Source: DATAEY01 sp045805565 (GTDB lineage Bacteria > Actinomycetota > Thermoleophilia > Solirubrobacterales > Solirubrobacteraceae). Taken from it: a DNA stretch of 64,000 nt. The DNA lies in contig JBJMKZ010000020.1 of NCBI GenBank assembly GCA_045805565.1, positions 62,001 through 126,000 on the forward strand, given 5' to 3'. The notes beneath the pieces are model-generated. The model worked only from the letters and a program-made list of their open reading frames with translations. It ran no database searches and was not told where the DNA came from. The position numbers and the translations under genes were made by a program. Of the stretch, positions 49,307-58,781 are shown piece by piece (position 1 is the first letter of the stretch; the number at the start of each line of letters is the position of its first letter).

Positions 49307-50155
49307 TCACAGATCGACGGTCACGCCCTCGGCGGCCAGCGAGACGGTGTCGGGATCACGGCCGGCGAGCTCCCATTCACGGCGAGCGACCTCCGCGAGA
49401 CGATCGAGATCGCGGTCGTCGTGGGTGGGATCGTGATGGAACAGCACCATCCGCTCGACCTCGGCGCGCCGGGCGAAGGTGAGGGCATCCGAGATGCTGC
49501 TGTGTCCCCACCCGACATGGGCCGCATACCCCTGATCGTCGTACTGGCCGTCGTGTATGACAAGGGAGGCGCCGCCGGCCAGGCGCATGCCGGAGATCCA
49601 TCCCGGCTCGGCCTCCGTCAGCACGGCGCCGAGCGCGGGCTCATGGTCTGGCAGGTAGCAGAGCGAGGTATCCCCCTCGGTTATCCGGTAGCCGACCGTC
49701 ACGCCGCGGTGGGCGACGATCGCGGCCCGGATCCGGGCGCTGCCAACGGTCCATTCCTCCTGGGGACAGGCGGCGAACTCGACCTGCGCGGGGAGCTCGT
49801 GCAGGTCGACCGGTGCCAGCGGCGCCGACAGGTAGCGGGCGAGCCGCTGGTCCAGGTTGGGACCCGGGGCCGGAGGGCCGTAGACGGTGATGGCCTTGGA
49901 CGGGTCGAACAGGGGTGGGAAGAAGAGCAATCCCTGTATGTGGTCGAGGTGCAGGTGGGTGAGCAGGACCTGCACGCGCTCGGCGTCGGAGGTGCGAGCG
50001 GCTCCCAGCACCCGGATCCCGGTTCCGGCGTCGAGGATGATCTCCGTCCCGTCGGACAGGGTGACCTCGACGCACGCGGTGTTGCCGCCGTAGCGCAGCA
50101 TCCGACGGCTCGGGACCGGCACGGAGCCGCGCACCCCCCAGAATCTGAGCCGCAC
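49307..50155 (-). CDS. Metallo-beta-lactamase-fold hydrolase
   Basis: 282 residues. The start MRLRFWGVRGSVPVP and the metal motif LTHLHLDHIQGL (H-x-H-x-DH) identify an MBL-fold protein of the beta-CASP-less, cyclic-phosphodiesterase or RNase Z-like branch. LILDAGTGIRVLG-type strand, a later DGQYDD and the C-terminal LFHHDPTHDD supply further metal ligands. A cyclic-nucleotide phosphodiesterase role would fit the cyclase nearby but is not shown. GTG 50155 is 4 nt after the PAS gene stop. Confidence 0.82.
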   Translation of the reverse strand: MRLRFWGVRGSVPVPSRRMLRYGGNTACVEVTLSDGTEIILDAGTGIRVLGAARTSDAERVQVLLTHLHLDHIQGLLFFPPLFDPSKAITVYGPPAPGPNLDQRLARYLSAPLAPVDLHELPAQVEFAACPQEEWTVGSARIRAAIVAHRGVTVGYRITEGDTSLCYLPDHEPALGAVLTEAEPGWISGMRLAGGASLVIHDGQYDDQGYAAHVGWGHSSISDALTFARRAEVERMVLFHHDPTHDDRDLDRLAEVARREWELAGRDPDTVSLAAEGVTVDL

Positions 50156-50159
50156 GGAC

Positions 50160-50642
50160 CTAGCGCGTGCCGGGCGCCGCTTCCTCGGCGGGCCAGAAGG
50201 CCACGAGTGCGCCCTCGAAGTGACCGGGCTCGAGCAGCGGCAGAGCGCTCACCTCGACCTCCCGCAGATCATCGCCGTCGATCCGGGCGTGGAAGCGACC
50301 CTGCGCCGGGTGTCCCTCCTGGAGCGCCCTCGCCAGCGGCAGATCGTCGGCCGCCAGCGGACGTCCGCGGTCGTCGAAGGGCCCGAACCGTTGCGCCCAC
50401 TCCTCGCGTCCCAGCGGACCGACCTCCTCGAAGCTGCGCCCGAGCAGCACCCCCGCCGCGTCATTGAAGAACAGCAGCTGGCCATCGGGATCGGTGAGGA
50501 ACGCCGGCAGGGCGAGATTGGTGATCAGGTTGCGCGCCTGGATGAGCAGCAGCGGCTGGTCCGGCCCGGACACAGGCAAGGGTATTCCCGGTTGGGCGCA
50601 AGCCAAATCGAGCGCGCGTCCGCGCGGCGCGTCCATCCGCAT
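50160..50642 (-). CDS. PAS-domain protein
   Basis: 160 residues from ATG 50642; ATG 50636 is equally possible, and an upstream frame to 50708 looks non-coding. One PAS domain (about 35-150): ALPAFLTDPDGQLLFFNDAAGVLLGRSFEEVG and GRFHARIDGDDLREVEVSALPL. There is no kinase or output domain, so it is a single-domain sensor or adaptor. It is divergent from the adenylate cyclase and upstream of the MBL gene. Confidence 0.78.
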   Translation of the reverse strand: MRMDAPRGRALDLACAQPGIPLPVSGPDQPLLLIQARNLITNLALPAFLTDPDGQLLFFNDAAGVLLGRSFEEVGPLGREEWAQRFGPFDDRGRPLAADDLPLARALQEGHPAQGRFHARIDGDDLREVEVSALPLLEPGHFEGALVAFWPAEEAAPGTR

Positions 50643-50770
50643 CTGAGGTCGCTGCCGATTCGTGCGCTCGTGGGTCCCGCGGTTCGCGGCTGCGCCGCCG
50701 GCGCCCACCCGGCGGCACGCTCGCCGGCGTTTGAGCGATCATCAGGGAGGCTCGCGTCCGGGCAGGCCGC

Positions 50771-51817
50771 ATGGATGACAGGGAACGACTCCTACAGCGA
50801 CTCCGCGACGAAGAAGTCGGCGAGGACGTCATCGAACAGGCCTCCCGCGATGGGCGGCTCGCCACACTGGCGGTCGAGGTGGCCCTTGGCGGGCGTGGCC
50901 GGCACAGCCTCACCGCCGTCGCCCGGGCCGCTCGGATGTCGCCGGATCATCTGCGCCAGCTGCTTCAGGCGATAGGCCGACCCAACCCCGGGCGCGGCGA
51001 GCGCTCGTTGACGGACGAGGACATCGAGCTCGCGCGAATCGCTCGCCGTCTGCTGAAGGCCGGGCTGCCGCGCGAGGGGATCGTCGAGGCGGCGCGGGTG
51101 ATCGGGCAGAACACCGCTCAGATCGCCGAGGCCCTGCGCCGACTGGTGGGCGACGCGCTGATCGAGCCAGGCGACTCGGAGTACACGCTCGGCACCCGCT
51201 ACGCCGGGGCCACCGACGAGCTCGGTCCGCTCCTTCCGGCCCTGCTCGACCTCAATCTTCGCGCCCATCTGCGCGAGGGCATTCGCCGCGAGCTGATCAC
51301 CGAGGCCGAGCGGGAAGCCGGCCACCTCTCGGATACCCGCGAGGTCGCCGTCGCCTTCGCCGACCTGGTCGGCTACACCGACCTGGGCAGCGACCTCGCC
51401 GCGGCCGAGCTGGGCTCGATCGCCGGCCGGTTCGGCGAGCTCGCGGCCGCTGCGGTCCGTCCGCCGGTGCACCTGGTGAAGATGATCGGGGACGCGGCCA
51501 TGTTCGTCTCGCCCGACGTGCCGGCCATGGTCGAGACCCTCGCCGAGCTTCGCGAGGGCGCAAAGGATGCCGACCCTCCGCTTCCCGACCTTCACATCGG
51601 GGCCGCCCACGGGCCCGCCACCCCGCGTGCCGGCGATTGGTTCGGCGCAACCGTCAACCTCGCGAGCCGGATAACCGAAGCCGCCAAGCCGGGACAGCTG
51701 CTGGCCGAGGAGGGGATGTGCCAAGCCGCCGACGGCAACTGGAAACGCAGGCGCAAACGGACCCTGAAGGGTGTCGACCGGCGGGTGAGGCTGTTCTCCT
51801 ACGAGGGCGCGAGCTGA
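50771..51817 (+). CDS. Class III adenylate cyclase with N-terminal regulatory domain
   Basis: 348 residues. The first half (about 1-165) is an all-helical domain like the autoinhibitory, pH-responsive domain of mycobacterial Rv1264-type cyclases. The catalytic half (about 185-345) has both metal aspartates (VAFADLVGYTDLG and KMIGDAAMFV), the adenine-specifying Lys in VKMIGD and the transition-state Asn/Arg in NLASRITEAAKPG. It should make cAMP in the cytosol. ATG 50771 begins MDDRERLLQRL. A cyclic-nucleotide-binding protein is encoded 2 kb away on the other strand. Confidence 0.88.
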   Translation: MDDRERLLQRLRDEEVGEDVIEQASRDGRLATLAVEVALGGRGRHSLTAVARAARMSPDHLRQLLQAIGRPNPGRGERSLTDEDIELARIARRLLKAGLPREGIVEAARVIGQNTAQIAEALRRLVGDALIEPGDSEYTLGTRYAGATDELGPLLPALLDLNLRAHLREGIRRELITEAEREAGHLSDTREVAVAFADLVGYTDLGSDLAAAELGSIAGRFGELAAAAVRPPVHLVKMIGDAAMFVSPDVPAMVETLAELREGAKDADPPLPDLHIGAAHGPATPRAGDWFGATVNLASRITEAAKPGQLLAEEGMCQAADGNWKRRRKRTLKGVDRRVRLFSYEGAS

Positions 51818-51835
51818 GGCGCCGGCAACGCCTCA
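51815..51835 (+). terminator. Hairpin overlapping the cyclase stop
   Basis: TGAGGCG (51815-51821) pairs with CGCCTCA (51829-51835), loop CCGGCAA. The stop codon is part of the stem. Confidence 0.45.
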
Positions 51836-51899
51836 GCCGCCGCTGGTCGAATCAGCCTGGAGGCTCAGTGGCGCTCGGCCCAAGCGTCGGCGACCGCGC

Positions 51900-52289
51900 T
51901 CAATCCGTCCACCAGTCCCGGATCACCTCACCGTCACCGGTATGACGCGGGCCGAAGGCGAGGAGCTCGAGTCCGTCGGGCCCGGCCTCGAACGCACGGA
52001 TCACCGGGGGTGCGACGCGAATGGCATCGAGCGCCTCGACCTCCAGGATCTCCTCGTCGAGCTTGACGCGAGCGGAGCCGGAGAGCACGACGTAGACCTC
52101 CTCCGCCTCCTCGTGCCTGTGCCCGAACCCCTGACGCTTGCCGGGGTTCAGGCGGTGGTAGCTCAGCCCGGTTCGCTCGACCTCGAGGTCGTCGTTGGCG
52201 AACCGTGTCTCCTGGACCTCAGCCAGCCCGAACCTGGGGGCTGAGTCCTCGACCTCGGTGAGCTTCTTGAGCGTGTAAGGGCCGGCCAT
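51900..52289 (-). CDS. Cupin-domain protein
   Basis: 129 residues. Cupin motif 1 is GFGHRHEEAEEVYVVLSG (H-x-H-x5-E) and motif 2 has AFEAGPDGLELLAFGPRH, so a metal site of two His and a Glu is likely. Function is not predictable from the fold. It has a proper AAAGGAG ribosome site 7 nt upstream of the ATG. Confidence 0.85.
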   Translation of the reverse strand: MAGPYTLKKLTEVEDSAPRFGLAEVQETRFANDDLEVERTGLSYHRLNPGKRQGFGHRHEEAEEVYVVLSGSARVKLDEEILEVEALDAIRVAPPVIRAFEAGPDGLELLAFGPRHTGDGEVIRDWWTD

Positions 52290-52364
52290 CGCGATCTCCT
52301 TTGCGGTTCGAGTGTTCGACCCGGGACGGACGCCGACGACATCATCCCCCCGCGCAGGCGACGC

Positions 52365-52802
52365 TCAGGCTTCCGGGTCGATCAGGGCGAGTCCGGACTC
52401 GGGGTCGCTGCGCTTGCGCAGATGCCCCGGCGACTCGTCGAGGATCACCTCGAGCGTGGGGCGGACGTGGGCCTCCATGAGGTGCCCCCCGTGGGCGGTG
52501 GCGTCGCGCTTGCCGACGACGACGTGCGCGTGGACGTCCGGTCCCTCGTCGGTGAGGGCCACGTCGCCGGCGAGGGTGAGCACCTCGACCTGCTCATCGA
52601 GCTTGATCTGCTCGTACTCCTTGCGCTGCCAGTCGAAGTAGCCCAGCGTCAGGTCGCTGAAGGCGCCGATCGCCGTGAAGCGGGCGGCGGTGATCCCGTG
52701 CTCCCGGGCGAAGGCGCGCATCCCCTCCATCACCTCCTCACCGCGGTCGAAGACCAGCGCGTGGCTGCGCTGGGCCCCGGACGCGAGAAGCTTGACCTTC
52801 AT
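52365..52802 (-). CDS. PPC/DUF296-domain protein
   Basis: 145 residues. The PPC domain (about 8-125) is seen in ITAARFTAIGAFSDLTLGYFDW, VEVLTLAGDVAL and DVHAHVVVGKRDATAHGGHL, with the conserved H-x-H and the GGHL loop. In plants the domain is linked to AT-hook proteins; in bacteria its role is unknown. Its ATG overlaps the stop of the FAD/Fe-S gene by 4 nt, so the two are co-translated. Confidence 0.85.
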   Translation of the reverse strand: MKVKLLASGAQRSHALVFDRGEEVMEGMRAFAREHGITAARFTAIGAFSDLTLGYFDWQRKEYEQIKLDEQVEVLTLAGDVALTDEGPDVHAHVVVGKRDATAHGGHLMEAHVRPTLEVILDESPGHLRKRSDPESGLALIDPEA

Positions 52803-55762
52803 CGCGCGGAGCCTCCATCGCCCTGGTCGAGCGCCATCTTGATCACCTCGGCCAGGTGCAGGGCGCGGCGGTCGGTGAGCTGCTCGATCTGGCTCTTGCA
52901 GCTGAACCCGTCGGCGATCACGAGCGTGTCCTGCGACACCGCTCGCACCGCCGGAAGCAGCCTGCGCTCGCCGATCTTCACCGACAGGTCGTAGTGCCCG
53001 GCCTCGTAGCCGAAGGAACCGGCCATGCCGCAGCAGCCCGAGTCGAGCAGCTCGAAGTCGAGGCCGAGTCTCTCCAGCGCCGCCTCCTCCTTCGCCATGC
53101 CCATCACCGCCTTGTGGTGGCAGTGACCGTGAACCACCGCCTTGCGCGCCAGCTGCGGCCACCGCCAGTCGCCGGCATGGGCGTCGAGGAACTCGGCGAG
53201 GGTCAGGGTCTGGAGGCTGAGCCGCTTGGCGTCCTCGTCGTGGGGAAGCAGGTTGACCAGCTCGTCGCGGAACACCGACACGCAGCTCGGCTCGACTCCC
53301 ACCACGTGGACGCCGGCACGGACGTGCGGACGCAGCACCCGCACCAGGCGCCGGAGGAAGTGCCGGGCGGTGGGCAGCATCCCGTAGTCGTAGAGGGGGC
53401 GTCCGCAGCACAGCGCCGCCTGCGGCACCACCACGCGGTACCCGGCGGCTTCCAGGACCTCGACCGTCGCCCGCGCGGGCGCGGGGTCCAGGAAGTTCAC
53501 GAACGTGTCCGGGAACAGCACCACCGGCGCCGCGCCGACGTTGACCGGCTCCCGGCGTTCGAACCAGGCCTTGAACGTCTGCCGGGCGAACCTCGGAAGC
53601 TCGCGCTGCGGGGTGACGCCCGCGGCGCGCCTCAGCAGCCCGCCGACCACCGGCACGCGAGGCACGGCGTTGGCCAGGCGCGGCGCGCGCTGGGCCGCGC
53701 GGGCGTGCAGCATGATCAGCCCCATCGAGTAGGCGGCCGCCGGGCGCAGGCGCCGCTTGTAGTGCTTGGCGAGGAACTCGGCCTTGTAGGTGGCCATGTC
53801 GACGTTGACCGGGCAGTCGCCCTTGCAGCCCTTGCACGAGAGGCACAGGTCGAGGGCCTCGTCGACCTCCTCGCTACGGAAGCCGTCCTCGATGGTCTCC
53901 CCCCGCAGCATCTCGAACAGGATCCGCGCGCGCCCCCGGGTGGTGTGCTTCTCATCGAGGGTCACCATGTAGCTCGGGCACATCGTGCCGGTCTCGATGT
54001 CGCGGCATTTGCCGGCGCCCACGCACCGGGCGGCGGCGTGGGCGAAGCTCCCGCCGTCCTCCGGGTAGGCGAAGTAGGTGCGCGGCTGGGGCGGGTTGTA
54101 GTCCACGCCGAGCTTGAGACCCGCCACGATCGGCTCGGGCTCGACGATCTTGCCGGGATTCATGCCCCAGTCCGGGTCCCAGATCGACTTCAGCTCGCGG
54201 AACGCCTGGATCAGCTCGTCGCCGTAGAGCTTGGGCAGCAGCTCGGCGCGGGCCTGGCCGTCGCCGTGCTCGCCCGAGAACGACCCGCCGTAGTGCACGA
54301 CGAGGTCCGAGGCCTCCTCCAGGAAGGAACGCCACCGCTCCACGCCGCCCGCGCTCAGCGGGTCGAAATCGATGCGGCAGTGAACGCAGCCGTCACCGAA
54401 GTGACCGTAGAGCGCAGCCTTGTAGTCGTAGCGGTCCATCAGCGCGCGGAAGTCGCGCAGGTATTCGCCGAGGCGATCGGGAGGCACGGCCGCGTCCTCC
54501 CATCCCTCCCAGTGGTCGCGCTCGCCGAGCCGGTAGGCGGTCGCCGCCAGCGCGTCCTCGCGCACCTTCCACAGCCGACGCGCCTGCGCCGCGTCTTCGA
54601 TCAGCTTGATCGCGGGCGGGCTCTCCAGCTCCTCCAGCCACTGCGTGAGCTCCCTCGCGTGGGTTGCCGCCTCGTCCGGTGTGTCTCCCCCGAACTCGAC
54701 CAGCAACCACCCATCGCCGTCCGGGAGCAAGGGGATGTCGCGAGGGTGCATGCCCCGAAGCTCCATGTCGGTGATCAGCCGGCGGTCCATTCCCTCGATG
54801 CCGATCGGTCCTCGCTCGCGGATCCCGGCTACGTGGTCGGCGGCGGTGAAGACATCGGGGAACCCGAGCGCCACCAGGGCGCGGGCCGGGGGATTGGGCA
54901 GCAGGCGGACAGTCGCCTCGAGCACCGTCACCAGCGTGCCCTCGCTGCCGGTGAGCGCCCGCGCCACGTGGAAGCCCTTCTCCGGCAGCAGGTCGTCGAG
55001 GTTGTATCCGGACACCCGGCGCGGTATGTCCGGGTAGCGCTGGCGGATGAGATCGGCATACCGGTCGCGCAGATCTCGCATCCGGCGGTAGATCTCGCCC
55101 CGCTGGCCGCCATCGGCGATGATCCGCTCCAGCTCCTGCTCGCCGGTGGCGCCGACGCGCATGCGCAGCCCGTTGTAGGTGAGGACCTCGAGTTCCTGCA
55201 CGTTGTCGGAGGTGCGCCCGCCCATCACCGAGTGGACTCCGCACGAGTTGCTGCCGATCATGCCGCCGAAGGTCGCGAACTCGTGGGTGGAGGTGTCGGG
55301 CGCGAAGGTCAGGTCGTCGCGCTCGGTGCGACGGGTCAGGTCGTCCCGGATGACCCCGGGCTGCACCCGCGCGATCCTGCCCTCGGTATCGATCTCGACG
55401 ATGTTGCGCATGTGCTTTGAGGTGTCCAGCACCAGCGCGTCAGCTGCCAGCACCGTCCCCGGGATGCTCGTCCCGCAGCCGCGCGGGACGACCGGCACCC
55501 CCTGGCGGCGGCAGACCGCGATGGCGGCGACGACGTCGTCGGCGTCCTGGGGCGCCACGGCGCCGAGGGGCACGTGCCGGTAGTTGCCGCTGTCGTGCGT
55601 GTAGACGGAGCGCCAGCCGGCGTCGAATAGCACCTCACCGCGAAGCTCCGATCGCAGCTCGGCCTCCAGCCGCGCGGTGTCCACGCGGCTCGTGCCGAGG
55701 CTCGTCGGGCGCGACGGCGAGGCGGGGGCGCGGAGCGGGCGGTGACGGGCAGGAGCGCTCAT
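52799..55762 (-). CDS. Large FAD- and Fe-S-containing dehydrogenase (D-lactate/glycolate-type fusion)
   Basis: 987 residues. An FAD-binding PCMH domain (about 45-270; VPVVPRGCGTSIPG, SNSCGVHSVMGGRTSDNV), an FAD-oxidase C-terminal domain (to about 560, with GHFGDGCVHCRIDFDP), two [4Fe-4S] motifs (CVGAGKCRDIETGTMCPSYM and CLSCKGCKGDCP), and a CCG heterodisulphide-reductase-like domain (ALCCGRPLYDYG; SGCCGMAGSFGYE). It combines what GlcD and GlcF do separately. It should oxidise a 2-hydroxy acid such as D-lactate and pass electrons to the quinone pool. The pyruvate-oxidase-like gene upstream suits a lactate to pyruvate to acetate route. Confidence 0.88.
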   Translation of the reverse strand: MSAPARHRPLRAPASPSRPTSLGTSRVDTARLEAELRSELRGEVLFDAGWRSVYTHDSGNYRHVPLGAVAPQDADDVVAAIAVCRRQGVPVVPRGCGTSIPGTVLAADALVLDTSKHMRNIVEIDTEGRIARVQPGVIRDDLTRRTERDDLTFAPDTSTHEFATFGGMIGSNSCGVHSVMGGRTSDNVQELEVLTYNGLRMRVGATGEQELERIIADGGQRGEIYRRMRDLRDRYADLIRQRYPDIPRRVSGYNLDDLLPEKGFHVARALTGSEGTLVTVLEATVRLLPNPPARALVALGFPDVFTAADHVAGIRERGPIGIEGMDRRLITDMELRGMHPRDIPLLPDGDGWLLVEFGGDTPDEAATHARELTQWLEELESPPAIKLIEDAAQARRLWKVREDALAATAYRLGERDHWEGWEDAAVPPDRLGEYLRDFRALMDRYDYKAALYGHFGDGCVHCRIDFDPLSAGGVERWRSFLEEASDLVVHYGGSFSGEHGDGQARAELLPKLYGDELIQAFRELKSIWDPDWGMNPGKIVEPEPIVAGLKLGVDYNPPQPRTYFAYPEDGGSFAHAAARCVGAGKCRDIETGTMCPSYMVTLDEKHTTRGRARILFEMLRGETIEDGFRSEEVDEALDLCLSCKGCKGDCPVNVDMATYKAEFLAKHYKRRLRPAAAYSMGLIMLHARAAQRAPRLANAVPRVPVVGGLLRRAAGVTPQRELPRFARQTFKAWFERREPVNVGAAPVVLFPDTFVNFLDPAPARATVEVLEAAGYRVVVPQAALCCGRPLYDYGMLPTARHFLRRLVRVLRPHVRAGVHVVGVEPSCVSVFRDELVNLLPHDEDAKRLSLQTLTLAEFLDAHAGDWRWPQLARKAVVHGHCHHKAVMGMAKEEAALERLGLDFELLDSGCCGMAGSFGYEAGHYDLSVKIGERRLLPAVRAVSQDTLVIADGFSCKSQIEQLTDRRALHLAEVIKMALDQGDGGSAR

Positions 55763-55768
55763 CGCGGC

Positions 55769-56878
55769 TCAGATCGCGTACTCGGCGGCGTCGGAGCGCC
55801 TCAGCTCCAGCCCCAGGCCCGGGCGCGAGGGGTCGGGCCGCAGGGTCCCCTCCACGGGCTGCAGGACGCCGTCGAAGAGCATGTTCTCGATCCGCACGTG
55901 GTCGTGGAAGTACTCGACGTGGGCGAGCGGTTCCAGGGCGCAGCAGGCGTGCGCGTGAATCGAGGGCGCGGTGTGCGCCGAGATCGGGATCTCGTGCGCC
56001 CGGGAGAGGGCAGCCACGCGCAGCAGCTCGGTGATTCCCCCGCAGCGGGTCACGTCGGGCTGGAGGACGTCGACCGCGCCCGCCTCGAGCATCCGCCGGA
56101 AGTAGACCAGGTCGAAGCCGTACTCCCCGGCGGTGATCGCCATGCCGGCCGGCGCCCGGTCGCGCAGGAGGCGCAGCCCCTCGAGGTCGTCCGACGAGAC
56201 GGGCTCCTCGAACCAGGTCACGCCCTGATCGGCGAACGCCTCGGCTTGGGCGAGCGCCTGCTTGCGGGTGTAGGCGCCGTTGGCGTCTACCAGCAGCTCG
56301 GCGCCGGGGCCGATCGCCTCCCGGGCGGCGCGCACTCGCTGCGCGTCGTCCTCCGGGGCCCGCCCCACCTTCATCTTCACGCTGGCGATGCCCGCCTCGA
56401 CCCAGCCCGCGAGCTGGCGCTGCAGCTCATCGACGGTGTAGGACGTGAACCCGCCGCTGCCGTACAGCGCCACCCCGTCGCGAACGCGGCCGAGTAGATC
56501 GGCCAGCGAGAGGCCGACCAGCTTGGCCTTGAGGTCCCACAGGCAGACGTCGACCGCGGCGATCGCAGTCGACGCGATCCCCGGGCGGCCGAGATTGCGC
56601 ACCGCGCGGGCCATCGCCCCCCAGGCGGCCGGCACCGACATCGCGTCGCAGCCCTCGACGGCGCCGACCAGTTTCGACTCGATGAGGCGCGCCGACGCCG
56701 CGTCCGCGTAGGTGAAGCCGATGCCGACCTCTCCGCCGGCGCGGGCCTCGACCACGACCAGGGTGGTGGCGTCCCATTCGAGCGTGCCGTCCGACTCCGG
56801 GCCCTCGGTGGGAACCGTGTAGGCGGAGACATCCAGCCGCTCGACGGTCGCCTCGGCCCGCTGGGTGGCAGTCGTCAT
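55769..56878 (-). CDS. Enolase-superfamily enzyme, mandelate racemase subgroup
   Basis: 369 residues. The barrel catalytic residues are all visible: K-x-K in VKMKVG, the metal ligands in LLVDANGAY, TWFEEPV and ITAGEYG, then Asp in DVLQPDVTRCGGI and His in PISAHTAPSIHAH. The His-Asp dyad with K-x-K marks the mandelate racemase subgroup, which contains sugar-acid dehydratases such as gluconate dehydratase. With a glucose dehydrogenase next door, a sugar-acid dehydratase is a good guess. It lies 6 nt from both neighbouring genes. Confidence 0.85.
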   Translation of the reverse strand: MTTATQRAEATVERLDVSAYTVPTEGPESDGTLEWDATTLVVVEARAGGEVGIGFTYADAASARLIESKLVGAVEGCDAMSVPAAWGAMARAVRNLGRPGIASTAIAAVDVCLWDLKAKLVGLSLADLLGRVRDGVALYGSGGFTSYTVDELQRQLAGWVEAGIASVKMKVGRAPEDDAQRVRAAREAIGPGAELLVDANGAYTRKQALAQAEAFADQGVTWFEEPVSSDDLEGLRLLRDRAPAGMAITAGEYGFDLVYFRRMLEAGAVDVLQPDVTRCGGITELLRVAALSRAHEIPISAHTAPSIHAHACCALEPLAHVEYFHDHVRIENMLFDGVLQPVEGTLRPDPSRPGLGLELRRSDAAEYAI

Positions 56879-56884
56879 TTGCGC

Positions 56885-58672
56885 TCAGCGGCCAGGAGTC
56901 ACCTCTTGCAGCTTGTCCTTGATCGTCTGGCGGATCAGCCGGCGCGTGTTCGGGTCGCGCTTGATGAGCGCGGAGACCATCGCCTTGGCATGCTCGAGCG
57001 TTATGTGCGGCGGGAGCGGCGGGACCTCGGGGTCGGTCACCGCCTCGTAGACGACCGGGGTATCCGCGGCGAGCGCCTCGTCCCACGCCGGCCCCACCTG
57101 GTCGGGAGAGTCCACTCGTATCCCCTTGAACCCGAGCATCTCCCCGTACCGCGCGTAGGAGAAGTCGGGGATCTCCTGCGAGGCCTCGAACTTCGGGTCA
57201 CCGGCGAGCGCCCGCTGCTCCCAGGTGACCTGATTCAGGTCGCGGTTGTTGAGCACCAGCACGATCAGGCGCGGATCGCTCCAGCGCCGCCAGTACTTGG
57301 CCACCGTGATCAGCTCGTTGATGCCGTTCATCTGCATCGCGCCGTCGCCGACGAGGGCGATCGCCACCCGGTCGGGATGGGTGAACTTGGCGGCGATGGC
57401 GTACGGGACCCCCGGCCCCATCGTGGCCAGCGTCCCCGAGAGCGACCCCATCATCCCCTCGCGGATCTTCAGGTTGCGGGCGTACCAGTTCGCCGCCGAG
57501 CCCGAGTCCGAGGTCAGGATGCAGCGGTCCGGAAGCCTCGAGGAGAGCTCCGAGAAGACACGCTGGGGATTGAGCGGATCGGCGTCCTGCATCGCCCGGG
57601 CTTCGATCACGCTCCACCAGTCGGCGACCCCCTGCTCGATCTGCTCGCGCCACGAGCGGTCGGTCTTGCGTTCGAGCTGCGGGATCAGCGCGCGGAGCGT
57701 CTCGGCGCTGTCGCCCACGAGGTTGACCTCGGTCGGATAGCGGATCCCGACCATGCGGGCGTCGATGTCGATCTGCACGGCGCGCGCCTGGCCCTCGTCG
57801 GGCAGGAACTCGGAGTAGGGGAAGCTCGAGCCGACGATCAGCAGCGTGTCGCACTCGTCCATGAGCTCCCAGCTGGGCCGTGTCCCCAGCAGCCCGATCG
57901 CCCCGGTCACGAACGGAAGCTCGTCGGGCAGCGCCGCCTTCCCCAGAAGGGCCTTGGCCACCCCCGCCCCGAGCAGGTCGGCCACCTCGACCAGCTCACG
58001 GGAGGCATGCAGGGCGCCCTGGCCGGCGAGGATGGCCACCCGCTGGCCCGCGTTGAGGATCTCGGCCGCGCGTCGCAGCTCGTCGTCCGCGGGAACCGTC
58101 CTCGGGGGCGAGTAGCCGATGCCGGAGTGGACGCTGCCGTGCGCCGACGGCGGCGGGTCGACGACGTCCTCCTGTTGGACGTCGTTGGGCACGATCACGC
58201 ACGTCACGGTCCGCTCGGCCAGCGCGATTCGCATGGCGCGGTCGATGAGATGGCGAGACTGGGCGGGATCGGTGGCCATGTGCACGTACTCATGCGCCAC
58301 GTCCTTGAACAGCGTGATCAGGTCGACCTCCTGCTGATAGTTGCCGCCCAGCGCCATCCGGTCCTGCTGCCCGACGATCGCCACCACCGGCTGGTGGTCG
58401 AGCTTGGCGTCGTAGAGGCCGTTCAGGAGGTGGATCGCTCCGGGGCCCGAGGTCGCCATGCACACGCCGGCCTCGCCGGTCCACTTGGCATGGCCGCAGG
58501 CCATGAACGCCGACATCTCCTCGTGGCGTGCCTGCACGAACTCGATGCGCTCGGTGGCGCGTGAGAGCGCGCCGAGGAACCCGTTGATGCCGTCGCCCGG
58601 ATAGCCGTATATCCGCCTGACGCCCCACTCCGAGAGACGCCTGAGCATGAAGTCCGCCACGGTCTCGGCCAT
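56885..58672 (-). CDS. Thiamine-diphosphate enzyme, pyruvate oxidase-like
   Basis: 595 residues from ATG 58672, behind GGGAGAGG. The N-terminal pyrimidine-binding domain has IYGYPGDGINGFLGAL and the catalytic Glu in FVQARHEEMSAFMA. The central domain binds FAD or nucleotide, and the C-terminal domain has the ThDP motif VGDGAMQMNGINEL ending in LNN. The C-terminus resembles PoxB. The likely reaction is oxidative decarboxylation of pyruvate, possibly to acetate with electrons to quinone. A downstream dehydrogenase that could form pyruvate supports this. The acetolactate synthase alternative is less likely from the N-terminal motif. Confidence 0.87.
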   Translation of the reverse strand: MAETVADFMLRRLSEWGVRRIYGYPGDGINGFLGALSRATERIEFVQARHEEMSAFMACGHAKWTGEAGVCMATSGPGAIHLLNGLYDAKLDHQPVVAIVGQQDRMALGGNYQQEVDLITLFKDVAHEYVHMATDPAQSRHLIDRAMRIALAERTVTCVIVPNDVQQEDVVDPPPSAHGSVHSGIGYSPPRTVPADDELRRAAEILNAGQRVAILAGQGALHASRELVEVADLLGAGVAKALLGKAALPDELPFVTGAIGLLGTRPSWELMDECDTLLIVGSSFPYSEFLPDEGQARAVQIDIDARMVGIRYPTEVNLVGDSAETLRALIPQLERKTDRSWREQIEQGVADWWSVIEARAMQDADPLNPQRVFSELSSRLPDRCILTSDSGSAANWYARNLKIREGMMGSLSGTLATMGPGVPYAIAAKFTHPDRVAIALVGDGAMQMNGINELITVAKYWRRWSDPRLIVLVLNNRDLNQVTWEQRALAGDPKFEASQEIPDFSYARYGEMLGFKGIRVDSPDQVGPAWDEALAADTPVVYEAVTDPEVPPLPPHITLEHAKAMVSALIKRDPNTRRLIRQTIKDKLQEVTPGR

Positions 58673-58781
58673 TGCCTCTCCCTTTCCTCCGTCGCCTCCC
58701 AGGGCGATCGTCGTGAGCAGCGCCTTGTCCGCAATACCCCGGGCGGGGCGTCGAGAATCCCGGCGTCCCGGTTGCCGCGCT

